Below are positions 48,270 through 56,428 of a stretch of 64,000 nucleotides of DNA, piece by piece. A model generated the notes under the pieces. It worked only from the letters and a program-made list of their open reading frames with translations, ran no database searches and was not told where the DNA came from. A program made the translations under genes and the position numbers. The DNA is from Actinomadura luzonensis. GTDB taxonomy: Bacteria; Actinomycetota; Actinomycetes; Streptosporangiales; Streptosporangiaceae. Where the stretch lies: positions 744,001 through 808,000 of the forward strand of contig NZ_JAKRKC020000002.1 in the NCBI RefSeq assembly GCF_022664455.2. Direction: 5' to 3'. The stretch's first letter is position 1. Every line of letters begins with the position of its first letter.

Positions 48270-48808
48270 CGGGGCCTGCCGCGACGGCGGAACCGCCCGC
48301 CGTCGACGACGTCCCGCTCACGCCGTCCGAACCGGCGAGCCTCGGGGACCTCGGCGACGGGCGCGCGTTCGGCCACGTCAGGGTCGGCTACCTGCCCGAG
48401 CGCCTGCGCTGGTCGCGCTGGTCCCTCGACGGCGGCGACCGGTACTCGGTCTCCTACGACTACGCGGGCGACCCGGGCGGCTTCTACTGCGTGCAGATCT
48501 TCGTCTACGAGGACGCCGCCGTCCAGGAACTGGACGACCGCGTCCGCTCCTACCGGGACGAGAACGACGGCGAGGACGTCACCGTCGGCGGCCGGCCCGG
48601 CTACCTCGTCGTGCAGAACGTCGGCGAGGACGGCACGAAGGGCACGCCGACGCTCTTCCTCACGATGGGCGACGGCCAGCGGGCCGAGATCATGTTCAGT
48701 CCCGCGTACGCCGCCGGGTTCTCCGGCGACCGGGCCGTCACCGCCGAGCTGAGGAGGGTCGGCGAAGGGCTCACCTCCACGCTGCCGTCGCCGGGCGGAT
48801 CTCACTGA
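48266..48808 (+). CDS. Extracellular-domain protein, likely C-terminal part of the anti-sigma-like protein
   Basis: 180 residues with no signal peptide or membrane helix: RAFGHVRVGYLPERLRWSRWSLDGGDRYSVSYDYAGDPGGFYCVQIFVYEDAAVQEL... It reads like an exported sensor domain, which makes the absence of an export signal suspicious. The GTG at 48266 overlaps the stop of the upstream ORF, whose helix would supply the anchor if the frames were joined. The last 38 bp overlap the convergent YceI-like gene. Confidence 0.7.
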   Translation: MTGPAATAEPPAVDDVPLTPSEPASLGDLGDGRAFGHVRVGYLPERLRWSRWSLDGGDRYSVSYDYAGDPGGFYCVQIFVYEDAAVQELDDRVRSYRDENDGEDVTVGGRPGYLVVQNVGEDGTKGTPTLFLTMGDGQRAEIMFSPAYAAGFSGDRAVTAELRRVGEGLTSTLPSPGGSH

Positions 48809-49268
48809 ACAGCCGGAGCGTCACCGGCCGCGGCCGGAGCCATCCGGCCGTGGCCGGCAGCCGCAGGTCCGCCGAGGAGAAGACCGTCTCCAGGACGATC
48901 TTCACGTACGGCCGCCCGCCGGGCACCGCCGCGCACACCGCCGAGACCGGCGCGCGCAGCTCCCGGCCGCCGAACCGCAGCCGGCCGTGCCCGTCGCGGT
49001 CGAGCTCCGCCGCCTCCCAGAGCAGCGCGGGCGGCTCGCCCCGGCGCGGCGCGGCGAGCGGCAGCCGCAGGTCGAAGCCCGCGAGCCCGCCCCCGGGCCG
49101 CGGGTCCGCGTCCGCCGGTCCGCCCGGCCGCAGGTAGAAGGAGCCGTCGAGGCGCGGCGGCGCGTACAGCAGCCGCAGCCCCTTGCGCCCGCTCGTGGTC
49201 AGCCGCACCTCGGTCGCCTCCAGGACGATCCGCCATGAACCGGGCTCGATGTGTGAGGACGTCGCCAT
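48771..49268 (-). CDS. YceI-like protein
   Basis: 165 residues beginning MATSSHIEPGSWRIVLEATEVRL, the start pattern of actinobacterial YceI-like lipocalin-fold proteins, with FDLRLPL, RLRFGGRELRAPVSAV and VKIVLETVFSSADLRLP strands. YceI proteins bind isoprenoid or quinone-like lipids; this one has no signal peptide. GAGGTGACCC precedes the ATG. A perfect ECF41 promoter lies 48 bp upstream, back-to-back with that of a cytochrome b gene, suggesting a shared SigJ-dependent, quinone-related stress function (inference). Confidence 0.7.
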   Translation of the reverse strand: MATSSHIEPGSWRIVLEATEVRLTTSGRKGLRLLYAPPRLDGSFYLRPGGPADADPRPGGGLAGFDLRLPLAAPRRGEPPALLWEAAELDRDGHGRLRFGGRELRAPVSAVCAAVPGGRPYVKIVLETVFSSADLRLPATAGWLRPRPVTLRLFSEIRPATAAWR

Positions 49269-49315
49269 GGGTCACCTCGCCGTGCGTTGCAGGTTGTGCG
49301 CCGGTCACCCGTAAA

Positions 49316-49342
49316 GACGGGAGCCGTGCCGCCGCTGTGACA
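49316..49342 (-). promoter_or_regulatory. Perfect ECF41-type promoter of the YceI-like gene
   Basis: On the minus strand TGTCACA (49342-49336), a 16-bp spacer and CGTC (49319-49316) match the full TGTCACA-N16-CGTC consensus. Start site expected about 40 nt before the ATG at 49268. Confidence 0.75.
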
Positions 49343-49354
49343 CGCCGTGGCCGA

Positions 49355-49381
49355 TGTCACAGTCCCGCGTCCCCGTTCGTC
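49355..49381 (+). promoter_or_regulatory. Perfect ECF41-type promoter of the cytochrome b gene
   Basis: TGTCACA (49355-49361), a 16-bp spacer and CGTC (49378-49381). Together with the opposite promoter, the two -35 elements form an inverted repeat CTGTGACA-N12-TGTCACAG. Leader of about 28 nt before the ATG at 49416. Confidence 0.75.
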
Positions 49382-49415
49382 TTGTTCTCGAACGCGGACA
49401 GAAGGGATATCACCC

Positions 49416-51038
49416 ATGCAGACCGGACCGCGGACGGTCCCTGGCGCCGTCGCCCGGACCTCGTCCTTCCTGGACGAGCGCCTGGGCGCGGCCCCCCTGG
49501 TCAACCGCAACCTGCGCAAGATCTTCCCCGACCACTGGTCGTTCCTGCTGGGCGAGATCGCCCTGTACTCCTTCGTCATCCTCCTGCTCACCGGCACGTT
49601 CCTGACGTTCTGGTTCAAGCCGAGCATGGGGGAGGTCGTCTACGACGGGGTCTACGCCCCGCTGCGCGGCGTGGCGATGTCGCAGGCGTACGCCTCGACG
49701 CTGGAGCTCAGCTTCGAGGTGCGCGGCGGGCTGCTGCTCAGGCAGATGCACCACTGGTCGGCCCTGCTGTTCATCGGCGGCATGATGATCCACGCGCTGC
49801 GGGTGTTCTTCACCGGCGCCTACCGCAAGCCGCGCGAGCTGACCTGGCTCATCGGGGTCACCATGCTCGCGATCGCCCTGCTGGAGGGCCTGACCGGCTA
49901 CTCGCTGCCGGACGACCTGCTGTCGGGCGCCGGCCTGCGGGTCACCGAGGGCGTGCTGATCTCGCTGCCGCTGGTCGGCACGTACCTGACGTTCCTGCTG
50001 TTCGGCGGGGAGTATCCCGGCGAGGACGTCGTCTCCCGGTTCTACTCGCTGCACATCCTGCTGATCCCCGGGGTGCTGCTGGCGCTGGTGTCGGTGCACC
50101 TGGTGCTGATGTGGGTGCAGAAGCACACGCAGATGCCCGGCCGGTCCCGTACCGACGCGAACGTGGTGGGCGCGCCGCTGTTCCCGTCGTTCGCCGCCAA
50201 GACGGCCGCGTTCTTCCTCTTCACGCTGGGCACGGTCACGGGGCTGGCGAGCCTCACCCAGATCAACCCCGTCTGGCTGTACGGCCCCTACAGCCCGGCC
50301 GACATCTCGGCCGGCTCCCAGCCCGACTTCTACCTGGGCTTCCTGGAGGGCGCGCTGCGGCTGATGCCCGCCTGGGAGCTCAACCTCCTCGGCTCCGCCC
50401 ACGCGGGCACGATCCCGCTGAGCGTGGTCGTCCCGGCGCTGGTGCCGCTGGGGCTGGTCCTCACCGGGATGGCGCTCTACCCGTTCCTCGAACGGTGGCT
50501 GACCGGCGACCATCGCGAGCACCACGTGCTGGAGCGCCCGCGCGACCACCCGCACCGCACCGCGATCGGCATGTCCGTCGTCGTCTTCTACGGCGTGTTG
50601 TGGCTGCTCGGCGCGAACGACGAGCTGGCCTCGACCTTCCACGTCAGCCTGAACGCCATCACCTACGCCGGGCGGGTCCTGGTGTTCGCCGGGCCCGCGC
50701 TCGCCTACGTCGTCACCTACCGGATCTGCCTCGGGCTGCAGCGCGCCGACGCCGAGCTGGCCGGGCACGGCGTGCCGACCGGGGTGATCAGGCGGCTGCC
50801 GCACGGGGCGTTCACCGAGGCGCACGCCCCGCTCGACGAGGAGGCCGCGGCCCGCCTGCGCGCCAAGCGGCCGGTGCCGGCGCTCCCCGCGGCGCGGGCG
50901 GCCGGCGGGGGAGCGGTCCCGCCGGACGGGCTGCGCCGCCCGCTCGGCAGGCTGCGGGCCCGGATGTCGGCCGCGTACGGGGGCGAGAAGGTGCCCTTGG
51001 ACGGCGACGCCGGCCACGACCGTTCGCTCACCCGCTGA
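49416..51038 (+). CDS. Cytochrome b subunit (QcrB-like), orphan copy
   Basis: 540 residues. Cytochrome b/b6 N- and C-terminal parts: FPDHWSFLLGEIALYSFVILLLTGTFLTFWF, heme His residues in LLRQMHHWSALLFIGGMMIHALR and SLHILLIPGVLLALVSVHLVLMW, and QPDFYLGFLEGALR in place of PEWY, as in actinobacterial bcc complexes. The normal qcrC and qcrA partners are not here, so this is an extra, isolated copy. GAAGGGAT precedes the ATG. It is driven by a predicted ECF41 promoter, so it may work with the housekeeping complex under stress. Confidence 0.93.
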   Translation: MQTGPRTVPGAVARTSSFLDERLGAAPLVNRNLRKIFPDHWSFLLGEIALYSFVILLLTGTFLTFWFKPSMGEVVYDGVYAPLRGVAMSQAYASTLELSFEVRGGLLLRQMHHWSALLFIGGMMIHALRVFFTGAYRKPRELTWLIGVTMLAIALLEGLTGYSLPDDLLSGAGLRVTEGVLISLPLVGTYLTFLLFGGEYPGEDVVSRFYSLHILLIPGVLLALVSVHLVLMWVQKHTQMPGRSRTDANVVGAPLFPSFAAKTAAFFLFTLGTVTGLASLTQINPVWLYGPYSPADISAGSQPDFYLGFLEGALRLMPAWELNLLGSAHAGTIPLSVVVPALVPLGLVLTGMALYPFLERWLTGDHREHHVLERPRDHPHRTAIGMSVVVFYGVLWLLGANDELASTFHVSLNAITYAGRVLVFAGPALAYVVTYRICLGLQRADAELAGHGVPTGVIRRLPHGAFTEAHAPLDEEAAARLRAKRPVPALPAARAAGGGAVPPDGLRRPLGRLRARMSAAYGGEKVPLDGDAGHDRSLTR

Positions 51039-51056
51039 CCGGGAGGGGCTGGTCAG
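51035..51056. terminator. Inverted repeat spanning both convergent stop codons
   Basis: CTGACC (51035-51040) and GGTCAG (51051-51056) form a 6-bp stem with a 10-base loop, and contain the TGA of the cytochrome b gene and the TGA of the convergent SDR gene. Confidence 0.35.
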
Positions 51057-51763
51057 AGCGGCGTCCGCCGCCGGGTGAACGGGGCCAGGGCGAAGCGGGC
51101 GAGGATCTTGCGGCGGGTCAGCCAGCGCACGTGCGCCCCGTTGCGGGCCCGCGCGAGCGCCTGCTCGGCCAGCCACGGCGTCACCGTCTCCACCGGGTCG
51201 GCCAGCAGCGCGAACACCCGGCTCGCCCCGGGCCGGGCGTCGCGCAGGAGCAGGTCGGTGCGCACCATGCCGGGGCTGAGCAGCCCGACCGAGACCCCGG
51301 CGGGCACCTCCTTGGCCAGCGCCCCGGTGAGGTAGGTGACCGCCCGCTTGCTCGCGCCGTACAGGGCCAGCCCCGGCACGGTGCGGCCGTCGCTGCCCAG
51401 CCCCTCCATGTTCCAGACGTGGCCGTGGCCCTGCGCGGCCATGCCGGGGATCGCCACCGCGCAGCCGTTGACGACGCCGTGCAGGTTGACGTCGAGCACG
51501 TGGCGGGTCTCGGCGGGGGACAGCTCCCACAGCGGCAGGCGGGGCTGGGTGACGCCGGCGTTGTTGATCCACAGGTCCACCCGGCCGTGCCGGTCGACGG
51601 CGGTGTCCCATACCCGGCGCACCTGCTCGCGGTCGGACACGTCGGCGACCACGTCGCCGCCCGTGGTGCCGCAGGTGACGACCTGGTGGCCGCGGGCGGC
51701 GAACTGGGCGGCGAGGCCCTGGCCGATGCCGCGGGTGGCGCCGGTCACGACGATGACCTTCAT
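51053..51763 (-). CDS. SDR-family oxidoreductase
   Basis: 236 residues: VIVVTGATRGIGQGLAAQFAARG, DVSDREQV, NNAG (in LWINNAGVTQ), catalytic region WNMEGLGSDGRTVPGLALYGASKRAV with Y-x-x-x-K, and LLSPGMVRTDLLL. The usual catalytic Ser lies in a degenerate position (MEGLGSDG), so activity needs checking. The ATG at 51763 follows GAGGGTGCGGGGC; a GTG at 51772 is possible. No clear partner; the substrate is unknown. Confidence 0.85.
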   Translation of the reverse strand: MKVIVVTGATRGIGQGLAAQFAARGHQVVTCGTTGGDVVADVSDREQVRRVWDTAVDRHGRVDLWINNAGVTQPRLPLWELSPAETRHVLDVNLHGVVNGCAVAIPGMAAQGHGHVWNMEGLGSDGRTVPGLALYGASKRAVTYLTGALAKEVPAGVSVGLLSPGMVRTDLLLRDARPGASRVFALLADPVETVTPWLAEQALARARNGAHVRWLTRRKILARFALAPFTRRRTPL

Positions 51764-51848
51764 GCCCCGCACCCTCTCACACCGGATATAACCTGTATTT
51801 CCTACTGGCTTGCCGGTATATGGTGGGGATCATGAGAAAGGGGACGGG

Positions 51849-52277
51849 ATGACATCACCGGCAGGGCCGTTCGACGCCGCGGGCGATCCCGAGCTCGCCA
51901 GGCTCATGGACGGCTACCAGCGGGACGTCGCGGCCATCGAGGCGCTGCGCGACGGGTTCGGCGAGGTCAGAGGGCGGGGCGAGGCCGCGGACGGGCGGAT
52001 CGTCGCCGAGGCGTCGCAGACCGGGGCGCTGACCGGGCTGGTGATCGACCCGCGCGCCATGCGCCTCGGCTCCGGCGAGCTCGCCGCGGAGATCCTGCGG
52101 GCCGCCGCCCGGGCGGCCCGCGCCGCCGGGGACCAGGCCGCCGAGCTGGCCGCCCCGTTCCTGTCCGGCACGCCGCTGACCGCGCCGTCCCCGGGCGCGA
52201 CCCGCTCCCCGGGCACGCCGTACCGGGGCGCGCCCCCGGCGGATCGGCCCGGTGGCCGGGCGCGGCGGGCGACGTGA
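51849..52277 (+). CDS. YbaB/EbfC-like DNA-binding protein of an ESX-type cassette
   Basis: 142 residues. An alpha-helical YbaB-like core (PELARLMDGYQRDVAAIEALRDGFGEVRGRGEAADGRIVAEASQTGALTGLVIDPRAMRLGSGELAAEIL) and a Pro-rich tail. Such variants are regularly encoded with WXG100-type genes in actinomycetes (EspI/ESX loci), where they are thought to bind DNA. AAAGGGGACGGG precedes the ATG. Overlaps the next gene by 4 bp (GTGA). Confidence 0.8.
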   Translation: MTSPAGPFDAAGDPELARLMDGYQRDVAAIEALRDGFGEVRGRGEAADGRIVAEASQTGALTGLVIDPRAMRLGSGELAAEILRAAARAARAAGDQAAELAAPFLSGTPLTAPSPGATRSPGTPYRGAPPADRPGGRARRAT

Positions 52278-53179
52278 TCAGCGCCGGCCGGGCGAGCGTC
52301 TACGGTCTCGGCACCGTCGGCATCGCCGCGTTCGTCCTGCAGATGCTCGCCGTCGACTACCCCGAGGGCGACCCGGACAAGGCCCGCCGCGCCGCCGCCG
52401 TCTGGACGCGGCTGGCCGACCGCGTCGAGGCCGGCCCCGGCCGCACGTACGAGGCCGCCGCGTCGGTGTGGCGCGGCACCGAGGACCCCGGCGCGCACGC
52501 CTTCCGCAAGGCCGTCACGCCCGGCCTCTACCCCGAGCCGCCCGAGAGCGGCTACGCCGCCCGGCTCGCCCGCCGCTGCCGCGACAACGGCGCGGCCTGC
52601 GCCGCGTTCGCCGACGCGATCGAGACCGCCAGGCACGCCTACTGGACGCTGGCCCTGGCCAACTTCGCCAGCTTCGTCTTCATCACCACCTTCCCGTGGC
52701 AGGCGGGCGCGGCGTACCAGATCACCCAGTTCCTCATGCGCCGCGCCCAGGCCGGGCTGCTGGCCAGGCTGCTGGAGCACAACATCGCGAGGATCGTGGC
52801 GGCCAAGCTGACCGAGTACACGATCGGCAGCGCCTTCTTCGCCGTCGGCGACGTGGCCGTGGTGGCGGGGGTCAAGGCGGCGCGCGGCGACGACCCGGGC
52901 TCGCTCGCGGACAACGCCGAGCAGGCGCTGAAGGAGTTCGCCGCCTCGGTCGCCTTCTACGGGGTGTTCGACGCCGCCGCGCCGCTGGCCAGGCGGGCGA
53001 GCGGCAACGCCGACGTGCAGTACTTCCTCAGCCGGCTCGCGGGCGGCTCGCTCGGCTACGGCCCCTCCTACGACGCGATGAACGGGCAGTCCGGCGAGGA
53101 GCTGGTGCCCACCTGGAAGGAGACCCTGGGCCGGATCCTGCTGTACTTCACGATGGCCCACAAACCGGCGGGAGGCTGA
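52274..53179 (+). CDS. WXG100/CpnT-N-terminal-like protein
   Basis: 301 residues. The opening AVDYPEGDPDKARRAAAVWTRLADRVEAGPGRTYEAAASVWRG is like the WXG100-like N-terminal domain of CpnT-type exported proteins (YPEGDxDKxRxxAxxW). Hydrophobic stretches follow (YWTLALANFASFVFITTFPW, FFAVGDVAVVAGV). No C-terminal toxin domain is present: the protein ends in a short helical tail. The GTG overlaps the YbaB-like stop. Probably an export substrate or scaffold of a type VII-like system encoded elsewhere. Confidence 0.75.
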   Translation: MISAGRASVYGLGTVGIAAFVLQMLAVDYPEGDPDKARRAAAVWTRLADRVEAGPGRTYEAAASVWRGTEDPGAHAFRKAVTPGLYPEPPESGYAARLARRCRDNGAACAAFADAIETARHAYWTLALANFASFVFITTFPWQAGAAYQITQFLMRRAQAGLLARLLEHNIARIVAAKLTEYTIGSAFFAVGDVAVVAGVKAARGDDPGSLADNAEQALKEFAASVAFYGVFDAAAPLARRASGNADVQYFLSRLAGGSLGYGPSYDAMNGQSGEELVPTWKETLGRILLYFTMAHKPAGG

Positions 53180-53181
53180 GC

Positions 53182-53541
53182 ATGGAGGTGCACAAGCGCC
53201 GGCTCCGCTCCGTGGCCGACGTCTTCGACCAGGAGCGGGAGGAGCTGGCCCGGTTCGTCGCGGGCGCCGCCCGCGAGCTGGAGGCCATCGGCGACTTCCG
53301 GGGCGACGGCAAGGAGGGCGCGGCCTTCTTCAAAGGCCAGGGCGGCGCGGGCGGCTACGAGGCGGTCACCGGCCAGATCATGGCCGGCACGGAGGCGTGG
53401 CTCGGCGCGCACCGCGAGATCGCCGCGCGGCTGCGCCTCATGGCGGCCAGCGTGGACGTGGCCGACTGGGAGAGCATCGCCGCGATCCTGGAACGGCTGC
53501 CGCCGGCCGACCCCGGCCGGCCCGTGTGGGGCACGGGCTAG
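53182..53541 (+). CDS. Small helical protein of the ESX-like cassette
   Basis: 119 residues, mostly helical, beginning MEVHKRRLRSVADVFDQEREELARFVAGAARELEAIGDFRGDGKEGAAFFKGQGGAGGYEAVTGQ. The size and helix-turn-helix shape resemble WXG100 partners, with G-rich turn in place of WXG. GGAGGCTGAGC precedes the ATG, 2 bp after the previous gene. Likely works as partner of the WXG-like protein. Its stop overlaps the convergent Lrp gene by 4 bp. Confidence 0.75.
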   Translation: MEVHKRRLRSVADVFDQEREELARFVAGAARELEAIGDFRGDGKEGAAFFKGQGGAGGYEAVTGQIMAGTEAWLGAHREIAARLRLMAASVDVADWESIAAILERLPPADPGRPVWGTG

Positions 53542-53996
53542 CAGGCGCCGGGCGGCCGCCGCGGGCCGCGGTAGGGGAGCGGCCGGCTGTAGACGACGCT
53601 GGTCGTCGTGCTGCCGAACTCGGCCAGCTCGCCCATCAGCCGCTCCAGATGCCCCATGGACGCCGCCGCCACCTTCAGCGTGTAGCAGTCGTCGCCGGTG
53701 GTGCGCAGGCACTCCAGGATCTCCGTCCGCTCGCCGAGCAGCCGGCGCAGCGGCTCGTGCCGGTTGCCCGGGTACTTCAGCCGCACCACGGCGAGCACCG
53801 CGTACCCGACCTTCTCCAGGTCGACCTCGGCGTGGTAGCCGGTGACGACGCCCAGCGACTCCAGCCGCCGCACGCGCTCGGTGACGGCCGACGAGCTGAG
53901 GCTCACCCGCCGGCCGAGCTCGGTGAACGGGACACGGCCGTCCTGCTGCAGCTCGGCCAGGATCGCCCAGTCGGTCGCGTCGAGATTCTCGGCCAT
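53538..53996 (-). CDS. Lrp/AsnC-family transcriptional regulator
   Basis: 152 residues: Lrp HTH (LDATDWAILAELQQDGRVPFTELGRRVSLSSSAVTERVRRLESLGVVTGYHAEVD) and C-terminal RAM domain (ILECLRTTGDDCYTLKVAAASMGHLERLM). Probably senses an amino acid. It is divergent from an LLM oxidoreductase/deaminase operon (94-bp gap), a possible target. Standard length. Confidence 0.93.
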   Translation of the reverse strand: MAENLDATDWAILAELQQDGRVPFTELGRRVSLSSSAVTERVRRLESLGVVTGYHAEVDLEKVGYAVLAVVRLKYPGNRHEPLRRLLGERTEILECLRTTGDDCYTLKVAAASMGHLERLMGELAEFGSTTTSVVYSRPLPYRGPRRPPGAC

Positions 53997-54089
53997 GCGG
54001 CCAAGATACCGGCGGATCCCCGGCCGATCGCGGCCTGCGCCGGGAGAAACCCCTTACCTCGGGCATGATCACCTGGATAGCCTGGAGCG

Positions 54090-54944
54090 GTGCGACTAGG
54101 CGTGAACGTCCCCAACTTCGGCCCCGGCACCGACCCGGGCGCGCTGCGCGCGTGGGCGCAGACCGTCGAGGGCCTGGGCTTCGACCTGCTCATGGTCTCC
54201 GACCACGTCGTGGTGACGCCCGACGTGGCCGAGCAGTACCCGGCGCCGTTCTACGAGCCGTTCACCACGTTGTCGTGGCTGGCCGGCGTCACCGAACGGC
54301 TCCGGCTCGGCACGACCGTGCTCATCGCCCCGTACCGGCACCCGCTCCTGACCGCCCGCATGGCCGCCAACCTCAACCGGCTCAGCGACGGCCGGCTGGT
54401 CCTCGGCATCGCCTCCGGCTGGGCGCGGCAGGAGTTCGCGGCACTCGGGGTGCCGTTCGAGCGGCGCGGCGAGCTGACCGACGACGTGCTCCGCGCGCTG
54501 CGGGCCGCCCGCGAGGACACCGAGGACTACCGGGCCGGGCCGCTGCCGCTGTGGATCGGCGGCAACAGCGACGCCGGCATCCGCCGGGCCGTCCGCCTCG
54601 GCGACGCCTGGCACCCGCTGCGCAACACGCTGCCGTGGCTGCGCGCCGCCGTGGAGCGCATGGCGGCGATCGCGGGCGAGCGGCCGGTGCCCGGCTTCGC
54701 CCCGCGCGTCGTCCTGCGGATCACCGACGCGCCCGTCACCGGCCCGGACCGCCTGGCCGGCGAGGGCACGATCGACCAGGTGGCCGCCGACCTCGACGAG
54801 CTGCGCCTGCTCGGCGCCGACACGGTCGTCCTCGACCCGTTCGACGGCGACCCCGGCGAGACCCTGCACCCGGCGGCCAAGTGGCGGATGCTCGCCGCCG
54901 TCGCCGACCGGATGAACCTCCACCCCCGAAGGGAGCACCCATGA
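54090..54944 (+). CDS. LLM-class flavin (F420)-dependent oxidoreductase
   Basis: 284 residues: MRLGVNVPNFGPGTDPGALRAWAQ, LLMVSDHVVVTP, RLGTTVLIAPYRHPLLTARMAANLNRLSDGRLVLGIASGWARQEFAALGVPFERRGE, then a C-terminal WIGGNSDAGIRRAVRLGDAWHP. Substrate unknown. The GTG start follows CTGGAGCG. Overlaps the next gene by 4 bp (ATGA), so the oxidoreductase and deaminase work as one unit. Confidence 0.9.
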   Translation: MRLGVNVPNFGPGTDPGALRAWAQTVEGLGFDLLMVSDHVVVTPDVAEQYPAPFYEPFTTLSWLAGVTERLRLGTTVLIAPYRHPLLTARMAANLNRLSDGRLVLGIASGWARQEFAALGVPFERRGELTDDVLRALRAAREDTEDYRAGPLPLWIGGNSDAGIRRAVRLGDAWHPLRNTLPWLRAAVERMAAIAGERPVPGFAPRVVLRITDAPVTGPDRLAGEGTIDQVAADLDELRLLGADTVVLDPFDGDPGETLHPAAKWRMLAAVADRMNLHPRREHP

Positions 54945-55366
54945 CACCGGACGAGGAACGCCTGCTGCGCCGCGCGATCGAGCTGGCCGGCGAGGCGCGG
55001 GCGGCGGGCGACCCGCCGTTCGGCTCGCTGCTGGCGGACGCGGCGGGCAACGTGCTCGCCGAGGAGCGCAACACCACGATCACCGGCGGCGACATCAGCG
55101 CCCACCCCGAGCTCAAGCTGGCCCGCTGGGCGGCTCGCGAGCTCGACCCGGCCACCGCCGCCGCCACCACCATGTTCACCAGCTGCCAGCCCTGCGGCAT
55201 GTGCACGGGCGCGATCCGGCGCAGCGGCCTCGGCCGCGTCGTCTACGCCCTCGCCGAGGAGCAGCTCGACGCGCTCAAGCCGGGCGGCGGCTGGCCGGAG
55301 GTGCCGCAGGAGGGCCCGGCCCTGTACGACGAGGCCCGCGCCGCCGTCGAGGGCTACTACACCTGA
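54941..55366 (+). CDS. Nucleoside/guanine-type deaminase (CMP/dCMP deaminase fold)
   Basis: 141 residues. Zinc motifs: DISAHPELKLARWA, where HPE replaces the usual HAE (Glu as proton shuttle), and FTSCQPCGMCTGAI (PCxxC). The N-terminus DEERLLRRAIELAGEARAAGDPPFGSLLAD is typical of GuaD/tRNA-adenosine deaminase-like enzymes. It hydrolyses an exocyclic amine of a base or pterin-like ring. Coupled to the LLM oxidoreductase gene, suggesting a purine or heterocycle breakdown step. Confidence 0.9.
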   Translation: MTPDEERLLRRAIELAGEARAAGDPPFGSLLADAAGNVLAEERNTTITGGDISAHPELKLARWAARELDPATAAATTMFTSCQPCGMCTGAIRRSGLGRVVYALAEEQLDALKPGGGWPEVPQEGPALYDEARAAVEGYYT

Positions 55367-55378
55367 CCCGCCCGGGGC

Positions 55379-56428
55379 TCAGGCGGCCGTCCAGCCGGGT
55401 TCGAGCCACTGCGCCCGTCCCGGCAGGCCGGGCCTGACGCGGACGCGCGGCTCCGGGCCGCCCAGCTCGTACGAGACCGACCCGAACGTCCTGGTCGGCC
55501 AGTCCGGCACGCCCGGGACGCAGATCGGCACCGTGTCGTCGGCGAGCATCGCCTCGGCCTCGTCCCGCGTGCCGTCCGGGCGCAGCGTGCCCTCCAGGAA
55601 CCGCAGCCGGTTCTCCGAGTCGCGCACCCGGCCCGTGTCGCGCAGCTTGCGCAGCGCGTCCGGGTCGAGGTCGGCGCTGGCCAGCGGGTGGTTGGTGTGC
55701 ACGAGGCGGCCCTCGCGCAGCGGCACCGGCACCGCCCCGGCCGCCGAGCACTCCAGGCTGTCGAGGCCCGTGGCGTCGCCGACGGCGTAGTGCTGGCCGC
55801 TGGCGTGCCCGGCCGCGCGCAGGAACCCGACGGCGGCGGCGCGGTCGCGGCGGGCCAGGACGCCGCGGATCATCGCGGCCACCGGCAGCCCGTACGGGTC
55901 GCCGGTCAGCATGCCGAGCGTGTTGACGCAGACCGCGACGCCCGCCGCGTTGACGCCGGTCAGCGCGAGCAGCCCGGCCGAGGTCAGCACGAGCTGCTCG
56001 GGCCCGCCCGCCGGGCGCAGCCGCAGCACGAGCTGGGAGCCGTCCATGAACGCCGGCAGGTCCATGTTCTGCGCCAGGTAGGGGCCGCCGGGGGCGCGCT
56101 CGGCGCCCACCACGCTGCAGCCGTGCTCCCGCAGGTGCCGGCGGCGCATCCACCAGCCCTCGTCCATCCAGTTGTAGGCCGCGACGTCCGCGAAGGGCAC
56201 GCCCGCGCCCTCGGCGATGCCGCGCAGCTCCTCGGCGAGGTCCGGCATGAGCCGCTGGACGGTGCCGAGCAGCGGCGACCCGCCCACCAGCTCGGCCACG
56301 CCGGAGCCGGCCGTGGCCTCGCGCCACGCCTCCCGCGCCCGCCGTACGGCGGCGCGCGCCTGCTCGCCGTGCGCCCGCCCCAGCTCGCGCGGGCCGCCCG
56401 CGCACTCGACGATCGTCATCTCGGTCAT
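55379..56428 (-). CDS. C45-family peptidase / acyltransferase (IAT-like Ntn hydrolase)
   Basis: 349 residues. Family of acyl-CoA:6-aminopenicillanate acyltransferase: GGPRELGRAHGEQARAAV, NWMDEGW, the autoprocessing site EHGCSVVG (cleavage Gly/Cys makes Cys the N-terminal nucleophile), ALTGVNAAGVAVCVNTL and LVHTNHPLA. Most bacterial members are amidases with unknown substrates. ATGs at 56428 and 56419 are both possible; neither has a strong ribosome site. No partner genes are evident. Confidence 0.88.
   Translation of the reverse strand: MTEMTIVECAGGPRELGRAHGEQARAAVRRAREAWREATAGSGVAELVGGSPLLGTVQRLMPDLAEELRGIAEGAGVPFADVAAYNWMDEGWWMRRRHLREHGCSVVGAERAPGGPYLAQNMDLPAFMDGSQLVLRLRPAGGPEQLVLTSAGLLALTGVNAAGVAVCVNTLGMLTGDPYGLPVAAMIRGVLARRDRAAAVGFLRAAGHASGQHYAVGDATGLDSLECSAAGAVPVPLREGRLVHTNHPLASADLDPDALRKLRDTGRVRDSENRLRFLEGTLRPDGTRDEAEAMLADDTVPICVPGVPDWPTRTFGSVSYELGGPEPRVRVRPGLPGRAQWLEPGWTAA

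Noticed and set aside
49335..49362. CTGTGACA-N12-TGTCACAG as a CRP or Rex operator
   Set aside because: Spacing does not fit TGTGA-N6-TCACA or the Rex box; the two arms are better explained as -35 elements of divergent ECF41 promoters.
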